A stretch of 64,000 nucleotides of DNA from assembly GCA_900759015.1 (NCBI GenBank), contig CAAEUE010000017.1, positions 61,821 to 125,820 on the forward strand, in the 5' to 3' direction. The notes under the pieces are model-generated. The model saw nothing but the letters and a program-made list of their open reading frames with translations. It made no database searches and was not told the origin of the DNA. Of the stretch, positions 35,147 through 43,245 are shown one piece after another. Positions within the stretch are counted from its first letter, which is position 1, and every line of letters starts with the position of its first letter. The translations under genes and the position numbers were made by a program. The DNA comes from Clostridia bacterium (GTDB lineage: Bacteria > Bacillota > Clostridia > TANB77 > CAG-508).

Positions 35147-35183
35147 AAAAGAGGTATCATATGAGATTATGGTATCTTTTTTT
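35147..35183 (+). terminator. Intrinsic terminator after acpP
   Basis: AAGAGGTATCATA pairs with TATGGTATCTT (two G-T pairs), followed by a long T-run. Confidence 0.82.
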
Positions 35184-35224
35184 TTGTGTAATAAAAAAAA
35201 TATATATATGTAATATAAATGTTA

Positions 35225-35253
35225 TTTACTATGTACAATAAAAACTATATAAT
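35225..35253 (+). promoter_or_regulatory. Promoter of coiled-coil locus C
   Basis: TTTACT (35225-35230), a 17-base spacer, TATAAT (35248-35253). Confidence 0.65.
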
Positions 35254-35286
35254 TTATATAAAATATTATGTCAAAAGGGTGATTAT

Positions 35287-35457
35287 ATGGAAGAAAAATT
35301 AGGAAAAATCGTAGATGACGGAAGAATATATGATTTAGATGATATTGACAATATAGATAAATTAGAAGCATTATTAAAAAAACTAGAAAAAAAAGAAGCA
35401 GATATCAAAAGTGAAATTGATGCAAGTATAGAAGATGATTTGCAAGAAAGAGAATAG
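35287..35457 (+). CDS. Small helical protein, coiled-coil locus C
   Basis: A 56-residue acidic protein starting MEEKLGKIVDDGRIYDLDD, then a lysine/glutamate helix LEALLKKLEKKEADIKSEID. AAAGGGTG precedes the ATG. It resembles the 47-residue protein of locus B in its MEEK start, size and helical layout. First of two genes; the 366-residue coiled-coil gene starts 11 bases after its stop. Function unknown. Confidence 0.65.
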   Translation: MEEKLGKIVDDGRIYDLDDIDNIDKLEALLKKLEKKEADIKSEIDASIEDDLQERE

Positions 35458-35468
35458 GGGGAAGTATA

Positions 35469-36569
35469 ATGGACGAAAGACAAGATTTAGAGCCAAAAGA
35501 TAAGAATATAGCACAATTAATGGTTAAATTAGCAACAGTACAAGCGCAAATAAAATTAGTAAAAGCTGCAATATTTATGAATAAGCAAAAAGCAGCAATT
35601 TCAACTAAAATGAAAGATTTTAAAGAGTATGCAGAAGGACAAGCCGAAAAATATGCTCAAAATATGGAAGAGGCTAATAAGGCTATTGAAACTTATAAAA
35701 GTGCTGTAGAAGAGGCTATGCAACAATATGAAGACGATTATCTTGATATAATGGCTGAACAAGATGAATGGCAAAACGTGGAGATTGATAAAATAGGAGA
35801 GCAAAAACAACTTTCTTCAGCTATTAAAGAAAAAAGAAAAACTCCAGAGTATAAAGAATGGAAACAGTCAGTTAAAAATATTAGTAGAGAGATTAAAGCA
35901 GTAGCTAATGATCCAGAGAAACTAACAACATTAGCAGCAGAATTAAAAGAGTTACAAGCAAAAGATCCAACATTACAAGAACAACAAAAATTAGATTCTA
36001 TAAAGAGTGATAGAACTACGATAAGCGAAATCATAAAAGAGAATGATGAGAGATTAGTCGAGATAAGAAAAGAAAGAGATGAAAAATTAAGCGAATTATT
36101 AGAAAGTAAAGAAACATCATTAGCTAAGATCCAAAAACAAAGCTTATGGCAAAAAGTTGTTGGAGCATTAACACCAAAAGCAAAGAAATTTAAAACAAAT
36201 GTAGTTGATAAAATTGTAGATAAAGCAAGTCGAATAAAAAATGAGAAAATACCACAAATTATAGAAGAAAGAAAAGCAAAGAAAGAAGAAAGAAAAATAA
36301 AAAGACAACAAAGAATTGGTAAAATGGTTGAATTTGGAGAAAAAGTAGGAGATAAATTAGTTGATGCAAAAGACTTTACAGTTGGTGCTGCTAAAAAAGG
36401 TATAAGATCCGTAGTAGACTTCGGAAGAGAAACTAAAAAAACTACAATAAGAGCTATTAAAGGAATAGGTACAAAAGCAGTAGAAACAAAGGATAATGTA
36501 AAAGAAGGTTTAAGAACAGCAGTAGAACAAAGTTCACAAACTTTAGAAGATTTAAATGAAGCAAGATAA
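35469..36569 (+). CDS. Unknown coiled-coil protein, locus C
   Basis: A 366-residue highly charged helical protein. Residues 1-230 are near-continuous coiled coil (MQQYEDDYLDIMAEQDEW; ISEIIKENDERLVEIRKERD). A basic stretch follows (ERKAKKEERKIKRQQR, near 275), then an amphipathic alanine/glycine/lysine-rich repeat region (VGAAKKGIRSVVDFGRE) reminiscent of LEA-like or membrane-binding helices and of the glycine/lysine-rich protein in locus A. GGGGGAAG precedes the ATG. No family recognised. Confidence 0.68.
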   Translation: MDERQDLEPKDKNIAQLMVKLATVQAQIKLVKAAIFMNKQKAAISTKMKDFKEYAEGQAEKYAQNMEEANKAIETYKSAVEEAMQQYEDDYLDIMAEQDEWQNVEIDKIGEQKQLSSAIKEKRKTPEYKEWKQSVKNISREIKAVANDPEKLTTLAAELKELQAKDPTLQEQQKLDSIKSDRTTISEIIKENDERLVEIRKERDEKLSELLESKETSLAKIQKQSLWQKVVGALTPKAKKFKTNVVDKIVDKASRIKNEKIPQIIEERKAKKEERKIKRQQRIGKMVEFGEKVGDKLVDAKDFTVGAAKKGIRSVVDFGRETKKTTIRAIKGIGTKAVETKDNVKEGLRTAVEQSSQTLEDLNEAR

Positions 36570-36599
36570 AAAGAAATTCAATTTTGAATTTCTTTTTTC
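36568..36599 (+). terminator. Intrinsic terminator after locus C
   Basis: AAAGAAATTCAA pairs with TTGAATTTCTTT, then T residues. Confidence 0.85.
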
Positions 36600-36604
36600 T
36601 TTAC

Positions 36605-36632
36605 TTGCAAAAACAAAAAAATGTTATATAAT
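36605..36632 (+). promoter_or_regulatory. Promoter of rnc
   Basis: TTGCAA (36605-36610), a 16-base spacer, TATAAT (36627-36632). Confidence 0.6.
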
Positions 36633-36653
36633 AATACCATCTAGGAGGGAAAT

Positions 36654-37322
36654 ATGTTAGAAAATTTTGAGAAAAATATAGGATATATTTTTAAAGATAA
36701 AAACTTATTAAAAACAGCATTAACACATACATCATATGCTTATGAAAAAAAAGTTCAAAGTAATGAGAAATTAGAATTTTTAGGAGATAGCATATTAGAA
36801 TTTATATCTAGTAACTATTTATATAAAAATTATACAAATTTAAATGAAGGAGAAATGACTAAAGTTAGAGCGAGTGTGGTATGCGAAAAGAGTTTATATA
36901 AAATAGCATTAAGGCATAATTTTGGTGATTTCTTATATTTAGGAAAAAGTGAACTATCAAATAATGGAAATAAAAATGAAGCAATATTAGCTGATAGTGT
37001 AGAAGCAGTTATTGCAGCTATTTTTTTAGATGGAGGATTAGAACCAGTACAAAGATTCATAATTGAAAATCTAGCAGAAGAAATAAAAATAGCAAGTCAA
37101 AATGTAGGATTAAAAGATTATAAGACTGTATTACAAGAAAAATTACAACATAAAGGAACTGTTAATATAGAATATAATATTTTAAATGAGAGTGGTCCTG
37201 ATCATAGTAAAGTATTTGAAGCAGAAGTAAAATGTAATGGAAAGCAATTAGCAACCGGAAAAGGAACATCAAAGAAAGCAGCAGAAATGGAAGCAGCTAA
37301 GAAAGCAATAGAACAGCTATAA
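36654..37322 (+). CDS. rnc: Ribonuclease III
   Basis: A 222-residue double-strand-specific RNase acting on rRNA precursors and structured mRNAs. The catalytic domain has the NEKLEFLGDSILEF signature near residue 40 with its metal-binding acids, and EAVIAAIFLDGG. The C-terminal double-stranded-RNA-binding domain (about 150-222) ends in GKGTSKKAAEMEAAKKAIEQ. AGGAGGGA precedes the ATG. The Elp3-like gene downstream is a familiar clostridial neighbour; smc, often next, is not here. Confidence 0.96.
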   Translation: MLENFEKNIGYIFKDKNLLKTALTHTSYAYEKKVQSNEKLEFLGDSILEFISSNYLYKNYTNLNEGEMTKVRASVVCEKSLYKIALRHNFGDFLYLGKSELSNNGNKNEAILADSVEAVIAAIFLDGGLEPVQRFIIENLAEEIKIASQNVGLKDYKTVLQEKLQHKGTVNIEYNILNESGPDHSKVFEAEVKCNGKQLATGKGTSKKAAEMEAAKKAIEQL

Positions 37323-37338
37323 TATAGGAGGAAAAGTT

Positions 37339-38289
37339 ATGAAAGAAAAAATCTATATTCCTATAAGAATAAATGAAACAATATTAACTGATGAAATTGC
37401 AAAAAAAATCATACAAAATAAAGGGAAAAAAGTTTTATTACAAATTGTAGACGAAGATTTTACAAGTATCGATATAAAAAAGCAAGAAGAAATTCTTGAT
37501 AAAATTAATAAAATTTTAAAAGAATATAAAGCCTTTGGAATAAAAGTCATGTCTACTCCTGATAGTATAGACAAAAATAATTTAAAGCTTTTAAAAAAGT
37601 ATAAAGTAAAAGAAATAGAGCTAATAATAGAATCATCAAATGATTATATATTAAAAAATATTGGTGTAGATTATAAATTTGAAGAAGTAAAAAAAGTAGT
37701 AAAAAAAATAAAATCATATAGATTTTTATTAAGTGTAAAAACAATATTAGGACTTCCAGAAAGTACAGTAGCTGATGATTTAAACACTATAAGACAAGTT
37801 ATAAAATTAAAACCAGAACAAGTAACATTAATTCCATGTAATGTCGATTATAATAAAAATGTAGAAAGGTTATATGAACAAAACGAATTTACTCCATTAT
37901 CAAAGATTCAGTTAATAGAAAGATTAAAAGAAAGTATTAAATTAATAACTCATACTAAAATAAGAAATATTAAAATAGGAGAAGATAGACAAGAGGTAGA
38001 AGGAATGCCAATGGTACAATTTAGAAATTTAGTGGCTAGTGAAATTTGGTATGAGAAAATAATAGAAATGATTAAATCATATAACGTAAAAGTAAAAGAA
38101 GTTGAAATAGAAGTAAATAGTTCGGACATAGATAATGTCAAAGGATTAAATAATAGGAATTTAGAGCAGTTAAAAGATGTATATGATGTAGAATTACATG
38201 TTTCTGAAAATGATAAATTAGAAAGCGGTAATTATAAAATGAAAATATTAAAAACATATACAGATTTCTTGGAAGACAATGAGAACTAG
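37339..38289 (+). CDS. Elp3-like radical SAM protein lacking the cluster cysteines
   Basis: A 316-residue TIM-barrel-like protein next to rnc, where clostridia usually encode an Elp3-like radical SAM protein. Much of it follows that family: STPDSIDKNNLKLLKKYKVKEIEL, KTILGLPESTVADDL, IKLKPEQVTLIP, FTPLSKIQLIERL, IRNIKIGE and VQFRNLVASEIWYEKI (each shortened from longer matches). But the CX3CX2C motif that binds the iron-sulfur cluster is missing: only one cysteine, in IPCNVD, is present. The start aligns with IPI at the family's normal beginning, so nothing is truncated. It is probably a non-radical descendant or structural protein. The assignment rests on pattern memory and position. Confidence 0.65.
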   Translation: MKEKIYIPIRINETILTDEIAKKIIQNKGKKVLLQIVDEDFTSIDIKKQEEILDKINKILKEYKAFGIKVMSTPDSIDKNNLKLLKKYKVKEIELIIESSNDYILKNIGVDYKFEEVKKVVKKIKSYRFLLSVKTILGLPESTVADDLNTIRQVIKLKPEQVTLIPCNVDYNKNVERLYEQNEFTPLSKIQLIERLKESIKLITHTKIRNIKIGEDRQEVEGMPMVQFRNLVASEIWYEKIIEMIKSYNVKVKEVEIEVNSSDIDNVKGLNNRNLEQLKDVYDVELHVSENDKLESGNYKMKILKTYTDFLEDNEN

Positions 38290-38300
38290 CATAAAAAAAG

Positions 38301-38332
38301 CCTATATTACAAATAATTGTAATATAGGTGAT
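38301..38332 (+). promoter_or_regulatory. Hairpin covering the yitT-like ribosome site
   Basis: A perfect 12-bp stem, CCTATATTACAA (38301-38312) with TTGTAATATAGG (38317-38328) and a 4-base loop. The 3' arm includes the TAGG of the ribosome site TAGGTGAT. It may be a translational switch, a weak terminator, or both. Confidence 0.65.
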
Positions 38333-38336
38333 TTTT

Positions 38337-39170
38337 ATGGTAAAAAGCTATTTAAAAAATTTAAGTTTTATAATATTAGGATGTATAATTATGGCAATTG
38401 GAACTTCGATGTTTTTGTTACCAAATAAATTTTCAACAGGAGGAGTAACAGGTATTGCTACGATAGTATATTATTTGTTTAAGATCCCATTAGGAACAGT
38501 TAATATCATAATAAATATTCCAATTCTTATTTTTACATTTTATAGACTAGGAAAAACAGTTGTTATTAATTCAATTATTGGTTCATTAGTATACTCATTA
38601 TTTATAGATATATTAGATAAATTTCCAGCTTTTACTAATGACGTATTTTTGGCAAGCATTTATGGAGGAATATTTTTAGGGATAGGTACAGGAATTGTAT
38701 TAAATGCAAATGCCACAACTGGAGGAACTGAATTAGTTAGTAGCTTAATAAAAACATATAATTTAAATATAAAAACTAGTAGTCTTATAATGATTATAGA
38801 TTCCTCTATTGTCCTATTAAATGTAGTTGTTTTTAAAGAAATAGAAATTGGTTTATATTCAGCAATAGCAATTATTTTGATGGGAAAAGTTCTAGATATT
38901 ATAGTAGAAGGTACAGATTTTTCAAAACTAATATTTATTATATCCGAAAAAAATGATAAAATATCTAAAGAGATAGGAGAACATATAAAAAGAGGAACAA
39001 CAGGTATATATGGTAAAGGAATGTTTGAAAATAAAGATAGACTAGTATTAATGTGTGCAGCTGGAAGAGGAGATGTATTAAAAATAAAACACATTGTACA
39101 AGAAAATGATAAGGATGCTTTTATAATTATAACAAATGCTAGGGAAGTTTTAGGAAAAGGATTTAAGTAG
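38337..39170 (+). CDS. YitT-family membrane protein
   Basis: A protein of about 277 residues with five or six membrane helices (DUF161) and a C-terminal cytoplasmic DUF2179 domain (GTTGIYGKGMFENKDRLVL). Transport substrate unknown in the family. I start at ATG 38337 (MVKSYLKNLSF), spaced properly from TAGGTGAT; three codons upstream there is no ribosome site. The GxxTGG-type motif ATTGGTELVS is present. Close to the OGG gene, 9 bases downstream. Confidence 0.9.
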   Translation: MVKSYLKNLSFIILGCIIMAIGTSMFLLPNKFSTGGVTGIATIVYYLFKIPLGTVNIIINIPILIFTFYRLGKTVVINSIIGSLVYSLFIDILDKFPAFTNDVFLASIYGGIFLGIGTGIVLNANATTGGTELVSSLIKTYNLNIKTSSLIMIIDSSIVLLNVVVFKEIEIGLYSAIAIILMGKVLDIIVEGTDFSKLIFIISEKNDKISKEIGEHIKRGTTGIYGKGMFENKDRLVLMCAAGRGDVLKIKHIVQENDKDAFIIITNAREVLGKGFK

Positions 39171-39179
39171 GAGGAATAT

Positions 39180-40049
39180 ATGAAACAGCAGGAATTTTTA
39201 TTAGAAAATTATAGTTCATTTAATTTAAAAGATATATTTGAATGTGGCCAATGCTTCAGATGGAATGAGGAAGAAGATGGAACCTATACAGGAGTTTTTG
39301 GTAATAATGTATTAAATGTTAGTAAAACAACTAAAGGAATATATTTTAAAGGTATTTGCGAAAAAGATATTGTTAATACTGTAATAGATTATTTTGACTT
39401 AGATAGAGATTATAATGAAATAAAACAAACATTGGCGAAAGTAGATAATAACATGAAAGAGAGCATAAAGTATGGAGAAGGTATTAGAATTTTGAACCAA
39501 GATTTATGGGAAACTATAATTTCATTTATAATATCAGCTAATAACAATATTCCAAGAATTAAAGGGATTATAGAGAGATTATCTAAGAAATATGGTAGAA
39601 AAATAGAATACAATAATAAAGAATATTTTACTTTCCCAACACCAGAGGAATTAAGTAATGTTTCTGTTCAAGAATATAGAGAATTGGGCTTAGGATTTAG
39701 AGATATTAGATTATATGAGACTACTAAAATGATTTTAAATAAGGATGTAGATATTTCGAAATTAAATGAAATAAAGGATACAAACCAAGTAAGGGATGAA
39801 CTATTAAAACTTTCTGGAGTTGGTCCGAAAGTTGCAGATTGTATTTTGCTATTTTCTACATTAAAAAGATTCGATGTATTTCCTATTGATGTATGGGTAA
39901 GGAGAGTTATGAATGATTTATATATTCATAAAGAAGATGAGAAAAATGTAAGCAAAAAAGAGATATTAAAATTAGCAAATGATAAATTTGGAAATTTAGA
40001 GGGAATAGCACAACAATATCTATTTTATTGGAGAAGAGAACTAGGATAA
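39180..40049 (+). CDS. ogg: 8-oxoguanine DNA glycosylase (OGG1 type)
   Basis: A 289-residue bifunctional base-excision repair enzyme that removes 8-oxoguanine and nicks the strand. The N-terminal domain begins with the OGG1-like FECGQCFRWN. The helix-hairpin-helix GPD motif reads LSGVGPKVADCILL, with the Schiff-base lysine, and the catalytic aspartate is in FPIDVWVRR. Complete. TAGGAGGA precedes the ATG. It may be co-transcribed with the YitT gene. A hairpin overlapping its stop terminates the unit. Confidence 0.92.
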   Translation: MKQQEFLLENYSSFNLKDIFECGQCFRWNEEEDGTYTGVFGNNVLNVSKTTKGIYFKGICEKDIVNTVIDYFDLDRDYNEIKQTLAKVDNNMKESIKYGEGIRILNQDLWETIISFIISANNNIPRIKGIIERLSKKYGRKIEYNNKEYFTFPTPEELSNVSVQEYRELGLGFRDIRLYETTKMILNKDVDISKLNEIKDTNQVRDELLKLSGVGPKVADCILLFSTLKRFDVFPIDVWVRRVMNDLYIHKEDEKNVSKKEILKLANDKFGNLEGIAQQYLFYWRRELG

Positions 40050-40061
40050 GTTCTCTTTTTT
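40034..40061 (+). terminator. Intrinsic terminator overlapping the ogg stop codon
   Basis: AAGAGAACT (40034-40042) pairs with AGTTCTCTT (40049-40057), then T residues. Confidence 0.82.
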
Positions 40062-40187
40062 ATCCTTATAATAATTAAAAAAATTTCAAAATCTTAAATA
40101 AGTTTAATAATAAAAATGAGAAAAATGTCGAAAAACGGAGAAAAAAAGAGATAATCAAAAATAATACAAGAAAATAACAAATAAGTA

Positions 40188-40216
40188 TTTACAAATACGA
40201 AATAATGTGATATATA
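40188..40216 (+). promoter_or_regulatory. Promoter of the comM leader
   Basis: TTTACA (40188-40193), a 17-base spacer, TATATA (40211-40216). The expected start (about 40222) coincides with the first arm of a long inverted repeat. Bases 40062-40187 hold no gene I can see; a lone TGTCGAA lies at 40126-40132. Confidence 0.55.
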
Positions 40217-40221
40217 AAAGA

Positions 40222-40390
40222 CAGATTTATTCTAAATCGTTTTTTATATCAAAACTAATTTCAAATAATTTATAATCTAAATAAAAACCCTTAATAAAAA
40301 AGTTAATAATATCAGGAGGTGGTGCTTTTCCCATAAATAAATAAACTCCAATTTATTATACATGTCTATTTACGGTTTAGAATAAATCTA
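40222..40390 (+). ncRNA. Candidate structured leader RNA upstream of comM
   Basis: The predicted 5' end, AGATTTATTCTAAATCG (from 40223), can pair with CGGTTTAGAATAAATCT (to 40389), an 18-bp closing helix with one G-T pair and a mismatched end, enclosing about 135 bases. Inside lie AGGAGGTGGTGC (GG-rich, no start codon nearby) and a matching ACTCC further on. This is the layout of a cis-regulatory RNA, but I recognise no known riboswitch class. Confidence 0.45.
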
Positions 40391-40414
40391 TATTTATATA
40401 TTAGGAGAATAAAT

Positions 40415-41941
40415 TTGTTATCAATAGTAAATACAATTGCATTAAATGGTACAGAAGGTACTGTTGTAGAAGCTCAGATAGATTTATCAGCAGGAATACC
40501 TCGTTGGGATATGGTTGGAATGTTAGGAACGAGTATAAAGGAATCAAAAGAGAGAATAACTGTTGCTATAAAAAACAGTGGAATAAAACTAGTGGGAAAA
40601 AAGATAAGCGTAAATTTAGCCCCAGCAGAGATAAGAAAAGAAGGATCTTCCTTTGATCTAGCAATAGCAGTAGGAATACTAATTAATTTAGGGATAATAA
40701 ATAAAGAATATATAAAATCAACAGTATTTATAGGTGAAATATCGTATAATGGAAATATTAATTGTGTAAAAGGTATATTACCGATGTGTTTAGTAGCAAA
40801 GAAGAATGGTTTTAAAAGAGTATATATACCGAAATCTAGTGCTAATGAAGCTAAATTAGTGAATGATATAGAAATTGTAAGTGTTAATTCTTTAAAGGAT
40901 TTAATTCAGAAAATTAATTCTAATTTACCCATAGAAAAAAATATAAGTAAGATAAAATCTTATACAGAAGAATATGATATGGATTTTGGAGAAATTTATG
41001 GTCAAGAAAAGGCAAAAAGAGCACTCGAAATTGTGGCGGCAGGAAATCATAATTGTCTATTAATTGGAGAACCAGGTGTTGGAAAAACAATGCTTGCAAA
41101 AAGATTAATAACAATATTTCCTGCACTTAATTATAATGAAATCATAGAAATCACAAAAATTAATAGCATACTTGGGTTAGTAAAGGAAGATGAAATTATT
41201 AATAAAAGACCATTTATAGAAATAAATCCCAATATAACTTTAGCATCATTTATTGGAGGTGGAAGGAATCCAAAGCCAGGTGCAATTACATTAGCAAATT
41301 TGGGAATATTATTTATGGACGAATTTGCAGAATTTGATAGTAAAAAATTAGAAATGTTAAGGACGGTATTAGATTTACACACTATAAAATTAGATAGAGT
41401 GAATTCTTCTGTAAAATATCCATGTAACTTTGTTTTAATCGCTGCTATGAATCCATGTCCATGTGGTTATCTTGGAAGTAAAGATAAAAAATGCACTTGT
41501 TCAGCAACAAAAATAAAGAGATATTTAACAAAATTGAGTGGTCCAATAGTAGATAGGATTGATATACAGTTAAATATAGCAAATGTTAAATATTCTGAAA
41601 TATACGATAATAAAAAAATAGAAAGAAGTGAAGATATTAGAAAAAGAGTGGAATTAGCGAGAAATATTCAAATATTAAGGTTTAAAAAGGAATGCATATC
41701 TACAAATTCTGAAATGAATTCTTCGCAAATAAAGAAGTATTGCATATTAAACAAAGAATGTAAAAGTTTTTTAGAAAAAATATATGCTAAATATAAACTT
41801 AATATAAGAACATATAATAATATATTAAAAATATCAAGAACTATTGCAGATTTAAAAAATAAAGATGAGATAGATATATCCTGTATAGCAGAAGCAATTC
41901 AATATAAGGTTGATAATAAATTTTATAAAAAGGAAGTGTAA
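40415..41941 (+). CDS. comM: ComM/YifB-family AAA+ ATPase (Mg-chelatase-like)
   Basis: A 508-residue hexameric helicase of the ComM type, which promotes branch migration during integration of transforming DNA. The Lon-protease-like N-terminal domain (SLPRWDMVG-like GIPRWDMVGMLG, NLAPAEIRKEGSSFDL) precedes the AAA+ domain with Walker A GEPGVGKT (near residue 220), Walker B ILFMDEFAEF and a zinc-type cysteine cluster NPCPCGYLGSKDKKCTC. TTG 40415 follows TTAGGAG. Its TAA stop is in the same frame as dprA, which follows at once. Confidence 0.94.
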   Translation: MLSIVNTIALNGTEGTVVEAQIDLSAGIPRWDMVGMLGTSIKESKERITVAIKNSGIKLVGKKISVNLAPAEIRKEGSSFDLAIAVGILINLGIINKEYIKSTVFIGEISYNGNINCVKGILPMCLVAKKNGFKRVYIPKSSANEAKLVNDIEIVSVNSLKDLIQKINSNLPIEKNISKIKSYTEEYDMDFGEIYGQEKAKRALEIVAAGNHNCLLIGEPGVGKTMLAKRLITIFPALNYNEIIEITKINSILGLVKEDEIINKRPFIEINPNITLASFIGGGRNPKPGAITLANLGILFMDEFAEFDSKKLEMLRTVLDLHTIKLDRVNSSVKYPCNFVLIAAMNPCPCGYLGSKDKKCTCSATKIKRYLTKLSGPIVDRIDIQLNIANVKYSEIYDNKKIERSEDIRKRVELARNIQILRFKKECISTNSEMNSSQIKKYCILNKECKSFLEKIYAKYKLNIRTYNNILKISRTIADLKNKDEIDISCIAEAIQYKVDNKFYKKEV

Positions 41942-41944
41942 AAA

Positions 41945-42808
41945 ATAATAATTATAAATTATAAAGATAAAGGATATCCAAAAGAGCTGTTAAAATTAAA
42001 ATCACCTCCATTAAACTTATATGTAGAAGGAAATATTGGCTTGTTAAATAAACAAATTATGGCGATTGTTGGTTCAAGAAATTGTAGTGAATATGGTTGG
42101 AAACAAGCAAAAAAATTTTCAACAGTGTTATCTCAAAATGGAATATGTATTATAAGTGGATTAGCAATAGGAATTGATTCAATTTCACACATATCTGCTA
42201 TGAATAATGTTGGAAAAACTATAGCTGTTTTAGGTGCTGGATTTAATAATATATATCCAAAGGAAAATAAGGAATTATTTAATAAAATATTAGAAAATAA
42301 CGGGTGTGTTATATCAGAGTATCCACCAGAAGAAAAGGTTGATACCAAAAATTTCCCAAGAAGAAACGAAATAATTAGTGCACTAGCTTTTGGTGTATTA
42401 GTTATAGAAGCAGGATACAGAAGTGGAAGTACAATTACTGCTAATTTAGCTTTTAAGCAAGGGAAAAAGGTATTTGCTATTCCAAGTAATATAGATAGTA
42501 AATTAGGAATAGGAACTAATTCATTAATACAGAAAGGAGCAAAACTGGTAACTAATGTAAAAGACATATTAAGAGAAATAAACATGAATAAATGTAAAGA
42601 TATTGAACAGGAATGGAAATATGAAAGTAAGAATGTTCCTATTAAATATAAAAACGTTTATGAAATTATTGGTAATATGCCAATAGATATTAATACTATA
42701 TGTAGAAGAGCAGAACTACCAATACAAGATGTTAGTGAACAATTAACTATGTTAGAGTTAAATGAATACATTAGAGCATTACCAGGAGATATGTTTGTAA
42801 AGGTATGA
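41945..42808 (+). CDS. dprA: DNA-processing protein DprA, non-standard start
   Basis: Loads RecA on incoming single-stranded DNA in transformation. The Rossmann-like core has AIVGSRNCSEYG, SGLAIGIDSISH, VLGAGFNNIYPKEN and SEYPPEE; the C-terminal winged helix (PIDINTICRRAELP) is present. Upstream, conserved family sequence (IINYKDKGYPKELLKLKSPPLNLYVEGN) continues in frame back to the comM stop, but no ATG, GTG or TTG lies in it before 42041. AGGAAGTG (41931-41938) is well placed for an AUA at 41945 or 41948, or AUU at 41951. Starting at TTG 42041 would delete over 30 conserved residues. I therefore infer a non-standard start, or coupling or read-through from comM. Confidence 0.82.
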   Translation: MIIINYKDKGYPKELLKLKSPPLNLYVEGNIGLLNKQIMAIVGSRNCSEYGWKQAKKFSTVLSQNGICIISGLAIGIDSISHISAMNNVGKTIAVLGAGFNNIYPKENKELFNKILENNGCVISEYPPEEKVDTKNFPRRNEIISALAFGVLVIEAGYRSGSTITANLAFKQGKKVFAIPSNIDSKLGIGTNSLIQKGAKLVTNVKDILREINMNKCKDIEQEWKYESKNVPIKYKNVYEIIGNMPIDINTICRRAELPIQDVSEQLTMLELNEYIRALPGDMFVKV

Positions 42809-43149
42809 ATAAACTAGGAAAAAAAGGTGAAGATACAGCTTCCCGCTATTTAGAAAAAATGAAATATACGATTTTAAAAAGAAACTATAGAAACAGAAGA
42901 GGAGAGATAGATATAATAGCTTCCTATAATAGAACTCTTGTTATAGTAGAAGTTAAAGCGAGAAGTAATAACAGATTTGGATATCCAATAGATGCTGTAG
43001 ATGAAATTAAGATAAATAAAATAAAAGAATGTACGAAATACTACTTATATAAAGAAAAAATACAATTTTCTGAAATTAGGTTTGATGTGATAGAGATTTA
43101 TCAAATAAAAGAGCATTATGTAGTAAACCATATAAAAAACGCCTTTTAA
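42805..43149 (+). CDS. yraN: UPF0102 (YraN) endonuclease-like protein
   Basis: A 114-residue protein with a PD-(D/E)XK-like fold: GEDTASRYLEKMKY, NYRNRRGEIDIIA and VIVEVKARSNNRFG contain the conserved acidic and lysine positions. Function not established, though its gene is commonly beside dprA/comM or rnhB. It overlaps dprA by four bases (ATGA), indicating translational coupling. Confidence 0.92.
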   Translation: MNKLGKKGEDTASRYLEKMKYTILKRNYRNRRGEIDIIASYNRTLVIVEVKARSNNRFGYPIDAVDEIKINKIKECTKYYLYKEKIQFSEIRFDVIEIYQIKEHYVVNHIKNAF

Positions 43150-43245
43150 GAGGTTTGACAAACCTAAAAAAAGATAATAAAGTTATAATTGGTGTAAAGG
43201 AGTTGATATAGATTTATTTCTTTGACTAAGAAAGGAGATGTTACT

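Noticed and set aside
40126..40132. TGTCGAA as a Spo0A box upstream of comM
   Set aside because: Only one 7-base match, over 50 bases from the promoter, in AT-rich sequence; not enough without a second box.
40222..40390. Known RNAs (6S, SRP, T-box, common riboswitches) for the comM leader
   Set aside because: No hallmark such as the SRP GGAAGGAAGCAG tetraloop region, T-box specifier and T-box sequence, or TPP/SAM motifs could be found.
43155..43189. TTGACA/TATAAT as the GH13 promoter
   Set aside because: The spacing is 23 bases, too long for sigma-A, and the TTGACA sits in a small hairpin AGGTTT-GAC-AAACCT.
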